Shown here: one piece after another, positions 1-7,201 of the stretch
Numbering within the stretch: the stretch's first letter is position 1
Layout of the letters: each line of letters begins with the position of its first letter
Assembly (NCBI GenBank): GCA_031288955.1
Contig: JAITQJ010000064.1
Coordinates: 1-14,331, forward strand
Reading direction: 5' to 3'
Length of the DNA: 14,331 nt
Source of the DNA: Planctomycetaceae bacterium
GTDB taxonomy: Bacteria > Planctomycetota > Planctomycetia > Pirellulales > Thermoguttaceae
Notes under the pieces: generated by a model
The model's database searches: none
What the model was told of the DNA's origin: nothing
Seen by the model: only the letters and a program-made list of their open reading frames with translations
Program-made: the position numbers and the translations under genes

Positions 1-627
1 AACACGTTAATCATTTACACGTCTGACCACGGCGAGATGCTCGGCAGTCACGGTCTCAACGGCAAGGGAAATTTTTACGATGCGGCGATACGCATACCGC
101 TTATTCTCAAAGAGCCGAAAGGAAAACATAAAGGGCTGGTCATTGACAAGCCGGTGATGAGTACCGATTTATTTGCAACGATTCTGGATTATACCATTGA
201 CGATACAAAAACGCCGTCCGACGGCAAAAGTCTGCGGACACTGATTGAAAATCAGAACAATGACCCCTGGCGTGATTTTGCGGTGAGTGAGTGGAATCAC
301 TTCACGGAGACCGTTCCTTCGTATTGCATCACAACGAAAGATTGGAAACTGATGCTGGCACGTTCCGACAAGGCAAAAAGTGCGTTGTACGACCGAAAGA
401 ACGACCCGAATGAACTGAAAAATCTTTTACTGGACGCTAATGAAGCCGACGTGAAAAAATATCGCGGCATTGCTGAAGAATTGAAACAAAAGTTGGTGAA
501 TTACCTTAAACAGATTCATCACTTTGACGCACAACATATTGAATCGTTCGACATTTTTGCTCCGGTGTCTGTTAACGATACCGGAAAAAAACGTGAAGTT
601 CGTCCCCGTCCCAAACGCGGTTCTTAA
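1..627 (+). CDS. Sulfatase (S1 family), C-terminal fragment
   Basis: The reading frame is open from the first base and ends at TAA 625-627, giving 208 residues with the N-terminal half missing. The fragment starts inside the second metal-binding block of S1 sulfatases: TSDHGEMLGSHGL (residues 7-19) supplies the Asp-His metal ligands, K22 fits the usual substrate lysine, and YDAAIRIPLI follows as in choline-sulfatase or iduronate-sulfatase-like members. The C-terminal subdomain is recognisable from TDLFATILDY, WKLMLARSDK and the LYDRKNDPNELKNL stretch that closes most S1 enzymes. The protein ends in a basic tail, KKREVRPRPKRGS. The catalytic Cys motif lies off the window, so activity cannot be judged. 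It precedes three more sulfatase genes on the same strand but is separated from them by a hairpin that includes its own stop codon. Family assignment is firm; substrate is unknown. Confidence 0.93.
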   Translation, partial: NTLIIYTSDHGEMLGSHGLNGKGNFYDAAIRIPLILKEPKGKHKGLVIDKPVMSTDLFATILDYTIDDTKTPSDGKSLRTLIENQNNDPWRDFAVSEWNHFTETVPSYCITTKDWKLMLARSDKAKSALYDRKNDPNELKNLLLDANEADVKKYRGIAEELKQKLVNYLKQIHHFDAQHIESFDIFAPVSVNDTGKKREVRPRPKRGS

Positions 628-660
628 AATAAGGGAAAACACTCGTTGCCCCTTATTTTA
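625..660 (+). terminator. Hairpin terminator overlapping the stop codon
   Basis: A perfect 11-bp inverted repeat (TAAAATAAGGG at 625-635, CCCTTATTTTA at 650-660) encloses a 14-nt loop. The left arm begins with the TAA stop of the first sulfatase and the right arm contains the run TTATTTTA, so the shape fits an intrinsic terminator that could work in both directions. A second small hairpin (GACCG 721-725, CGGTC 730-734) followed by T5 at 740-744 may act as backup, but it is weak. Confidence 0.65.
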
Positions 661-788
661 TCCGCCGTTGAACACGCATCGTCCCGGACAATTTTTAATG
701 ATACGAAAAATAATGTTTTAGACCGCTGCCGGTCAGACATTTTTACTCAATACTCCAAAACTATCGCCTTTGCTCAAAGCACAGCCTC

Positions 789-829
789 GCCGGTTGTTTT
801 TTGACTCGGCAATTTAACCGGCTTCAATA
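789..829 (+). promoter_or_regulatory. Possible promoter and inverted repeat before the fusion sulfatase
   Basis: A perfect 7-bp inverted repeat, GCCGGTT (789-795) and AACCGGC (816-822), flanks a 20-nt centre that contains TTGACT (801-806), a good -35 match. A weak -10 candidate, TTCAAT, lies 16 nt further on at 823-828. If used, transcription would start only a few bases before the ATG at 842. The repeat could be an operator or simply a hairpin. The -10 match is poor, so this is tentative. Confidence 0.3.
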
Positions 830-841
830 GCCTACAATCCA

Positions 842-3800
842 ATGAAACAAATGAAACGATTCGTTTTGAGCATTACCGCTTTCGCAGCGGCAGTTTACGC
901 CTCTGTATCGCCGCCGTTAACGCAGGTTTATGCGGCGGATACACGTCCCAATTTTCTGTTTGTTTATGCGGACGACCAGCGTTATGACCAAGTCGGCGTT
1001 GTGCAGCGTGAACAGGGTGAAAAGGGACGCTATCCTTGGTTTCAAACGGAAACGCCTAATATGGACCGTCTTGCGGAAAGCGGTGTGCGTTTTCGTAACG
1101 TTTTTGCTTGTTCGTCGCTCTGTGCGCCGAGCCGGGCGGCATTTCTGACAGGACGTTATAATCACGAAAACGGCATCGCCTCGAACTTCCGCGAATTGCC
1201 GCTTACCACGGTAACACATTCTTCATTGCTGCGTGAGTCGGGTTATGTAACCGGCTACTTCGGCAAATGGCATATGGGCGGTCAAAAAGTGATTCCCAAT
1301 TTTGATTTTCACGCCACCCTGATTGGACACGGGCGTTATTTCGATTGCCCCTTAATTGTACAAGGAGTTGAAACGCCGACCACAGGCTGGGTCGATGATA
1401 CGGTTACGGATTACGCAATCAAATTTATCGAACAGCAGAAAGAGAGCGGAAAACCTTGGTCGGTTGTTGTCGGTTTCAAATCGCCGCACGGTCCGAATAC
1501 ACCGCCGGAGCGGAACGCCGCACTTTACGAAGGCAAACAGGCACGGAGCGTGCCGAATCTGGGAGTACAGGCGATTTACCTTGAAAAACAAGGTGTTCCG
1601 TTCAAAAAAGAACCGGTTACAGAAGATGGACTTGTCGCCGCAAATCTTGACAAGTTCCGCTGCGTCAAAGCCAACGACCAAAATCTCGGACGTTTGCTCG
1701 ACACTCTTGAACGGCTTGGTGTTACAGAAAATACGATTGTGATTTACACAAGCGATAACGGTTTTTATTTCGGCGAACACGGACTCGGCGACAAAAGGAG
1801 TGCGTATGATGAAAGTTTGCGGATTCCGTTTCTTGTCCGTTTTCCGAAACTGGGCAAAGCGGCACAAGGACGCATCGTTGATGAACCGATTCTCAATATT
1901 GACCTTTTGCCGACACTGTTGGATTACGCTGGTGTACCGCTTCCCGAAGAGATACAAGGACGCAGTTGGCGTTTGCTTCTCGAAAACAAAACGCCTTCTG
2001 ATTGGCGAAAGTCGTGGTTTTACGAATACTTCGCCGAAAGGCAACGTAACTCACGGGTTGTCGACGTAACCGGTGTTCGGACGCTGAATACGAAGTTGAT
2101 AAAATACGCAACGAAGGACGGCGTACACGAAGATTGGACGGAATTATTCGATTTGGCAAACGACCCTTACGAGTTGGAAAATTTGTATAACAATCCCAAG
2201 TATGCCGAACTTCGGCGTGAATTGGAACAGGAATATGAGCGGCTGAAAAAAGAAGTGCGTTATCAAATTCCAACTTATGCAGACCGTCCGAACTGGTGGG
2301 ACAAGGGATTGCCGGGAAGCGAAGAGGAAGCGAGTCCCAAAATAAATACGGTCATAAACGAACCGGGCATACGTTTGGCATTGACGTTTGAAAAAGACAC
2401 AGCGGAACAAATTACCGATTCGTCCGGCAAGGGCAATCACGGAATACCGCACGGAAACTTGACTGCCGATAAAGGACAAGCAGGTGAAGCGGCAAAACGT
2501 TTCGACGGTAATAGTTTTATCGAGTTGAAGAAAACACCGTCTCTTGTTTTTGCAGGGATTCCGTGGTTAACAGAAGTTGTTTTCAAGTCGGATAAACCTG
2601 ACGGTGTGATATTTGCGGTCGGAGGTAAATCGCAGGGATACTCTCTTCGCCTCGAAGACGGAAAATTGGTTTTTGCGGTAACAGTCGATAAGGAACGTGT
2701 ACAAATTGCATCGCCGGAACCTGTTTCCGGCTGGGTCAAAGCCGCAGCGCAATTTACAGAGGACAAGAAGTTCATTTTGTCCGTTGACGGCAAGCAAGTT
2801 GCAGAAAAACAACTGCTTTCGCTTGTAGAACGCGAACCCAATATAGCGTATCGAATCGGTGCGGATTCCGACACCGAAACGAATGTACCCGCTTTTACCG
2901 GAGTGATTTCGTCCGTCAAAGTAACGGCGTATCCTCTTGATTCTCAACCGCCGGCTAAAACCAGACCCAATAGGAAAAACAAGCCGGCACAGATAAACCA
3001 AGAGCAGCAATCGGATGTACAGAATCCCGCTGCCGAACAATCACAAACATCGGTCAAGAAAAGACAAAGCAATGTTTCCGTCAAGCAAAATGCTGATGAT
3101 TCTTTTACGGTGATTGAAAACCTTCCTTACGTCAAAGACGGCGGCATACGTCAACAACTTGACCTTTATTTGCCGAAGGATTACGAAACGAGAACGCAGC
3201 CGGTTCCGCTGATTGCGATAATTCACGGCGGCGGTTGGCAGAATGGAAGTAAAGATATGCCGAAATTTGTAGACTGGTCGCGGTTCTTTGCCGAAAACGG
3301 TTATGCGGTTGCGGCAATCAATTACCGTTTGCGCCCGGAGTTTTTGTTACCGGTACAAATCATTGATTGCAAGTCGGCAGTCCGTTGGCTTCGAGCCAAT
3401 GCGAAAAAATACCGCATTGATGCAAATCATTTTGCGGTAATGGGTTCTTCTGCCGGCGGTCATCTTTCCGCATCGCTTGGAACGTCGGCTCATATCAAAG
3501 AGTTTGACAAGGGCGAATATCTCGAAGAGTCCAGTGCAGTACAGGCAGTCGTGGATTTTTGCGGACCGAGCGATTTTTTAACTTTTCGCTCTGGCTCTGA
3601 AAATAACAATCTTAGAGCCGCTGCTTTGTTCGGCGAGAACGCAAACAATGACGACCTGATTAAAAAGGCAAGTCCGCTGCATACGGTTACACCGCAATCG
3701 GCACCGTTTTTAATAGTTCACGCCGTTGACGACAAAACGGTTCGGATTGAACAGGGACAAAATCTTCACGAAGCCTTGAAAAAAGCGGGAGTTGAAAGTT

Positions 3801-3904
3801 ATTTGCGTGAACTTTCTTCCGGCGGTCACGGCTCCAAAGAGTTTAGCAGTCCCGAAACAAAAAAACAGATTATCGAATTTTTGGCGAAACAACTCAAAAA
3901 ATAG
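842..3904 (+). CDS. Secreted sulfatase-LamG-esterase fusion protein
   Basis: This 1020-residue protein joins three modules. Residues 1-32 look like a Sec signal peptide ending VYAAD. An S1 sulfatase (about 35-480) carries the metal-binding D44-D45, the formylglycine motif CAPSR with Cys94, LTGRY, GKWH (K142, H144), H216, D305-N306 and K318, so all expected active-site positions are present. A LamG or concanavalin-like domain (about 508-698) shows the typical SGKGNHG and RFDG motifs. A Lys/Gln/Pro-rich linker (699-750) leads into an alpha/beta hydrolase of the acetyl- or feruloyl-esterase type (about 752-1020) with oxyanion HGGGW 795-799, nucleophile S870 in GSSAG, D964 and H996 as triad. Inferred role: removing both sulfate and ester groups from one decorated polysaccharide, with LamG perhaps binding carbohydrate. 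No Shine-Dalgarno precedes the ATG; M4 is an alternative start. The frame is continuous, so the fusion is not an obvious frameshift artefact. Substrate is unknown. Confidence 0.93.
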   Translation: MKQMKRFVLSITAFAAAVYASVSPPLTQVYAADTRPNFLFVYADDQRYDQVGVVQREQGEKGRYPWFQTETPNMDRLAESGVRFRNVFACSSLCAPSRAAFLTGRYNHENGIASNFRELPLTTVTHSSLLRESGYVTGYFGKWHMGGQKVIPNFDFHATLIGHGRYFDCPLIVQGVETPTTGWVDDTVTDYAIKFIEQQKESGKPWSVVVGFKSPHGPNTPPERNAALYEGKQARSVPNLGVQAIYLEKQGVPFKKEPVTEDGLVAANLDKFRCVKANDQNLGRLLDTLERLGVTENTIVIYTSDNGFYFGEHGLGDKRSAYDESLRIPFLVRFPKLGKAAQGRIVDEPILNIDLLPTLLDYAGVPLPEEIQGRSWRLLLENKTPSDWRKSWFYEYFAERQRNSRVVDVTGVRTLNTKLIKYATKDGVHEDWTELFDLANDPYELENLYNNPKYAELRRELEQEYERLKKEVRYQIPTYADRPNWWDKGLPGSEEEASPKINTVINEPGIRLALTFEKDTAEQITDSSGKGNHGIPHGNLTADKGQAGEAAKRFDGNSFIELKKTPSLVFAGIPWLTEVVFKSDKPDGVIFAVGGKSQGYSLRLEDGKLVFAVTVDKERVQIASPEPVSGWVKAAAQFTEDKKFILSVDGKQVAEKQLLSLVEREPNIAYRIGADSDTETNVPAFTGVISSVKVTAYPLDSQPPAKTRPNRKNKPAQINQEQQSDVQNPAAEQSQTSVKKRQSNVSVKQNADDSFTVIENLPYVKDGGIRQQLDLYLPKDYETRTQPVPLIAIIHGGGWQNGSKDMPKFVDWSRFFAENGYAVAAINYRLRPEFLLPVQIIDCKSAVRWLRANAKKYRIDANHFAVMGSSAGGHLSASLGTSAHIKEFDKGEYLEESSAVQAVVDFCGPSDFLTFRSGSENNNLRAAALFGENANNDDLIKKASPLHTVTPQSAPFLIVHAVDDKTVRIEQGQNLHEALKKAGVESYLRELSSGGHGSKEFSSPETKKQIIEFLAKQLKK

Positions 3905-3922
3905 GTTAAAGCCGATTAGACC

Positions 3923-3947
3923 GCAGCCTGTTGAATAAAAAGGCTGC
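3923..3947 (+). terminator. Possible terminator hairpin after the fusion gene
   Basis: A perfect 7-bp stem, GCAGCCT (3923-3929) and AGGCTGC (3941-3947), encloses an 11-nt loop, 19 nt after the fusion gene stop. It is GC-rich but is not followed by a T-tract, so it may be a weak or factor-assisted terminator, or an RNA-stabilising hairpin that allows read-through into the next sulfatase. Confidence 0.4.
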
Positions 3948-3997
3948 TGCCGTATTGACGCGTGACGCGGCGGAATGACAACCGCCTTGAGAATACA

Positions 3998-5497
3998 ATG
4001 AGAATTATATTTGTACTACTTTTCAGTTTTTTCTTCCTCTGCGTATCCGAAGCGGCATCGCCGAACATCGTCTTTATCCTTGCCGATGATATGGGCTACG
4101 GCGATGTTTCGTTGTTGAACGAAAATAGTAAGATTAAAACACCGCGTCTGGATTCGCTTGGTCGTGAAGGAATAGTTTTTACCGATGCTCACGCGGGGTG
4201 TTCGGTTTGCGGTCCCTCACGTTACGCCGTGATGACCGGACGTTATCCGATGCGGAATCATAAAAAAGCAACAAATAATAACAATGGTTTCGGTTTGCCC
4301 GTCATCGAAGCGAACCGGCTGACCGTTGCGCAAATTCTCAAAGAAAAAGGTTATGATACGGCAATTTTCGGCAAATGGCATCTCGGTATGACTTGGGCAA
4401 CAAAAGATGCTAAAGCGTTGGGCGAGGTGTTAAATGAAACAGAGTGGCAGCGTATCGACTATTCAAAACCCATCGCCGATGGTCCTCTCTCGCGGGGTTT
4501 CGACCATTATTTTGGGATTCCCGCCTCACTCGATATGGTTCCCTATCTTTTCATTGAAAATGAATATGTAACAGAAATCCCGACGGCAGTCAAACAAAAC
4601 GACCCGCCGCGTCCCGGTCCTGCCGGTGAAAAGTTTGAACCGATTGATGTCCTTCCTGTTTTAACGGAGAAAGCAAGAGACTATATTCGCGAACATAGTC
4701 ACGGAGGCAAACGGCAAGGAAAACCATTTTTTCTGTATCTGCCGCTCAATGCTCCGCATACTCCGCTCGTTCCGACAACACATTGGCAGAGAAAAACCGA
4801 AATCGGTAATTACGGCGATTTTTGTTTGCAGGTCGATGATTCTATCGGAAGAATTATTGATGCCGTTGACCAAAGCGGTTTGAAGGAAAATACGTTGATT
4901 ATTTTTACCGCCGATAACGGCTGTGCGACATACATTAAACCGAAACAATTTGAAGAAAAAGGACATTTTCCGAGTTACATTTATCGCGGTTATAAAGGCG
5001 ATATTTATGACGGCGGACATCGGCTTCCTTTTTTTGCACGTTGGAGCGGCACTATCAAAGCCCAGTCTATTTCCAATGAGTTGATTGGTCTGGTGGATTT
5101 GGCGGCAACGTGTGCGGAAATCACCGGTTATAAAATTCCTGACAATTCCGCCGAAGACAGTATCAGTTTTCTGCCGCTTTTATTGGGAAAAGAACCGCAG
5201 AACAAACGCACAGAACTAGTTCATATCAGTCCCAAAAATCAACTGGCGATTCGGGAAGGGAAATGGAAATTGATTGTTCCCGCTAATACAGGAACGAAAA
5301 AAATGCAGAAACAAAACGTTTTCCAGCGCGAATTGTATGATATGCTTGCCGATTCGTCGGAAAAAAATAATCTCGCAAAACAAGAACCGGAAATTGTTGC
5401 AAAAATGTTTGCTAAATTGAAAACAATTCTTGATGCGGGACGTTCCACTCCCGGAATACCGCAAAAGAATAATTCCGACGTAACACTTGAACCGTAA
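3998..5497 (+). CDS. Secreted arylsulfatase-like S1 sulfatase
   Basis: The product has 499 residues. I chose ATG 3998 over an in-frame GTG at 3962 because the protein then begins with a clean signal peptide (MRIIFVLLFSFFFLCVSEAA) directly before SPNIVFILADDMGYGD. S1 sulfatase features are complete: D30-D31, formylglycine motif CGPSR with Cys71, MTGRYP, GKWHLG (K126, H128), H254 in NAPHTPL, D306-N307 in TADNGC, and K333 within a YKGDIYDGGHRLP-type block. These last motifs are typical of arylsulfatase A-like members, which hydrolyse sulfate esters on sugars or aryl compounds. The C-terminal part has the LAIREGKWKLI strand and an ELYDML closing element. The stop lies 36 nt before the next sulfatase start, so the two are probably co-transcribed. 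No Shine-Dalgarno is visible. Exact substrate cannot be read from the sequence. Confidence 0.93.
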   Translation: MRIIFVLLFSFFFLCVSEAASPNIVFILADDMGYGDVSLLNENSKIKTPRLDSLGREGIVFTDAHAGCSVCGPSRYAVMTGRYPMRNHKKATNNNNGFGLPVIEANRLTVAQILKEKGYDTAIFGKWHLGMTWATKDAKALGEVLNETEWQRIDYSKPIADGPLSRGFDHYFGIPASLDMVPYLFIENEYVTEIPTAVKQNDPPRPGPAGEKFEPIDVLPVLTEKARDYIREHSHGGKRQGKPFFLYLPLNAPHTPLVPTTHWQRKTEIGNYGDFCLQVDDSIGRIIDAVDQSGLKENTLIIFTADNGCATYIKPKQFEEKGHFPSYIYRGYKGDIYDGGHRLPFFARWSGTIKAQSISNELIGLVDLAATCAEITGYKIPDNSAEDSISFLPLLLGKEPQNKRTELVHISPKNQLAIREGKWKLIVPANTGTKKMQKQNVFQRELYDMLADSSEKNNLAKQEPEIVAKMFAKLKTILDAGRSTPGIPQKNNSDVTLEP

Positions 5498-5533
5498 ACG
5501 AAAAGATTGTCGTCCCCTTTACCTCCATTACCA

Positions 5534-7045
5534 ATGAAAAAGTCCATTTTCCTTTGTGTCTGTGTTCTCCTGCTGACCTTTCACGAACCGCTCGCTGCAC
5601 AGGATACCAAGAAGCCTATCAATGTCCTGTTGATAACTGCCGACGATATGAATTTTGACGCACTGGGCGTTACCGGCTGCAAAATCAACGGGATTACGCC
5701 GAATCTTGATAAACTTGCGAATGAAGGCGTTTTGTTCAAACGCGCTTTTGTAACGGCTTCCGTTTGTCAAACAAGCCGGCAAGTTCTTATGACCGGTCGG
5801 TATCCGCATAACAACGGCGGAGTCGGGTTCATTCCCATCAACAAGGATGTGCCGACATTACAGGAATCCCTTGAAAAGGCGGGCTATTACAAAGGAATTT
5901 TTGCCAAGGTTGCGCATCTTGCGCCGGGAGAAAAATTTCATTGGGATATGGTTGTTCAAGCCGAAAAGTTGGGTGCAGGTCGTGACCCGCAAAAATTTTA
6001 TCAATACTGCACGGAATTTTTTAATAACGCCAAGCAAGCCGGAAAACCGTTTTTCCTGATGGCAAATTCACAAGACCCGCACCGTCCGTTTGCCGGCAGC
6101 GATGACGAAAAAAAAGGGAAACACGCTAATCAAGTTTTTCCCGCCGTGAGCCGAACAATCACGCCGGACGAAATTGATGTCCCCGGTTTCCTGCCGAACT
6201 TGCCTAATATCCGCAAAGAAATTGCACAATACTATACTTCGGTTCATCGCAGCGATGAAGCGGCGGGACAAATTTTATTGGCACTTAAAGAGTCCGGCTT
6301 GGAAAACGAAACACTGGTGATGTTTTTGAGCGATAACGGAATGTCGTTTCCATTTGCAAAAACCAACGTTTATCGTATGAGTCATCAAACGCCTTGGATT
6401 GTACGTTTTCCCGGCAAAGTTAAACCGGGACAGGTCGATGAAACCCATTTCATATCGGGCATTGATTATATGCCGACCATTCTTGATGCGCTGGGCTTGC
6501 CGGCGATTGAAAAGATGGACGGGCAATCTTTTTTGCCGTTGCTTTATGGCGAAAAACAGCCTTGGCGAAATTATGTCTATACAACGTTTTATCAAACATC
6601 AGGTAAAGCGGATTATCCGATGCGGGCAATCCGTACCGAACAGTACGGATATTTGTTTAGTCCTTGGTCGAATGGAGAATTGATATTCAAGAACGAACCG
6701 CAGGCTGGCTTGACGTTCAAAGCGATGCAGGAAGCAGCGGTGAACGACAAACAGATTGCCGGTCGGGTGGAACTTTTTTTGAAGCGGGTCAAGGATGAAT
6801 TTTATGATTACAAAAACGACCCCAGTGCGTTGAAAAATCTTACGGCGGATTCATCGGTCCGTACGGAATTGGAACGGCACCGGCAAGCGATGCTCAAAGT
6901 GATGAAAGAGACGAATGACCCGCTTGCGGGAGCGTTTGAGTCTTTTTTGAAGACGGGTGAACCGGATTTAACCGGTGTCAACGTTGGAATTGACCAGCAC
7001 GCCAAAGAACAAAAAACGCAGAAACGTCAAAGAAATACCCGGTAA
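5534..7045 (+). CDS. Secreted S1 sulfatase with unusual CQTSR active-site motif
   Basis: The product has 503 residues. ATG 5534 is preferred to TTG 5507 because it yields a proper signal peptide (MKKSIFLCVCVLLLTF, cleavage near LAAQD). Sulfatase landmarks are D37-D38, a cysteine motif at residues 78-82 followed by LMTGRYPHNNGG, K125 and H128 in an AKVAH segment in place of the usual GKWH, SQDPHRPF with H183, SDNG (D267-N268), and K276 before VYRMSHQTPW. The overall pattern resembles the N-sulfoglucosamine sulfohydrolase-like group, which is a tentative placement. The oddity is CQTSR: the family and the formylglycine-generating enzyme normally need Cys-x-Pro (or Ala)-x-Arg, and here Thr80 takes the proline position. 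The protein ends in a basic Lys/Arg/Gln-rich tail (about 490-503). It lies 36 nt after the previous sulfatase, so it is likely in the same transcript. Family is certain; catalytic competence is uncertain. Confidence 0.9.
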   Translation: MKKSIFLCVCVLLLTFHEPLAAQDTKKPINVLLITADDMNFDALGVTGCKINGITPNLDKLANEGVLFKRAFVTASVCQTSRQVLMTGRYPHNNGGVGFIPINKDVPTLQESLEKAGYYKGIFAKVAHLAPGEKFHWDMVVQAEKLGAGRDPQKFYQYCTEFFNNAKQAGKPFFLMANSQDPHRPFAGSDDEKKGKHANQVFPAVSRTITPDEIDVPGFLPNLPNIRKEIAQYYTSVHRSDEAAGQILLALKESGLENETLVMFLSDNGMSFPFAKTNVYRMSHQTPWIVRFPGKVKPGQVDETHFISGIDYMPTILDALGLPAIEKMDGQSFLPLLYGEKQPWRNYVYTTFYQTSGKADYPMRAIRTEQYGYLFSPWSNGELIFKNEPQAGLTFKAMQEAAVNDKQIAGRVELFLKRVKDEFYDYKNDPSALKNLTADSSVRTELERHRQAMLKVMKETNDPLAGAFESFLKTGEPDLTGVNVGIDQHAKEQKTQKRQRNTR

Positions 7046-7149
7046 TCTTCGCCGCTCGTTTTAACGTGCCAACAAATAAATGTCAAGTGGAATCTGAAGG
7101 GCTTTTTCGTCAACTTGCGATAGCGGCTCTGAAAACCGGCGCAGAGAAC

Positions 7150-7178
7150 TTGCCCCTTTCACCGCCAAGGGGTATAAT
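7150..7178 (+). promoter_or_regulatory. Sigma70-like promoter with palindromic spacer
   Basis: TTGCCC (7150-7155) and a perfect TATAAT (7173-7178) are 17 nt apart, placing a likely transcription start 15-20 nt before the ATG at 7202. The spacer and its edge contain an inverted repeat, CCCCTT (7153-7158) and AAGGGG (7167-7172), with an 8-nt centre, which could be a repressor site. The -35 match is only 4 of 6. Confidence 0.6.
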
Positions 7179-7201
7179 AACAGCCGGAACTGTTTACGAA
7201 A

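Noticed and set aside
1352..2044. 230-residue open frame on the minus strand inside the fusion sulfatase
   Set aside because: It lies wholly opposite a gene with clear sulfatase motifs, and its translation has no signal peptide, domain or motif that I recognise.
3962..3997. Upstream GTG start for the third gene
   Set aside because: It adds a charged segment in front of a well-formed signal peptide, which begins at ATG 3998.
3955..3999. TTGACG with TACAAT as a promoter for the third gene
   Set aside because: The boxes are 33 nt apart, far beyond workable spacing, and the -10 candidate overlaps the ATG.
6108..6115. Run of eight A in the fourth sulfatase as a possible slippage or programmed frameshift site
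   Set aside because: The frame before and after carries conserved sulfatase motifs without change, and no downstream stimulatory structure is evident.
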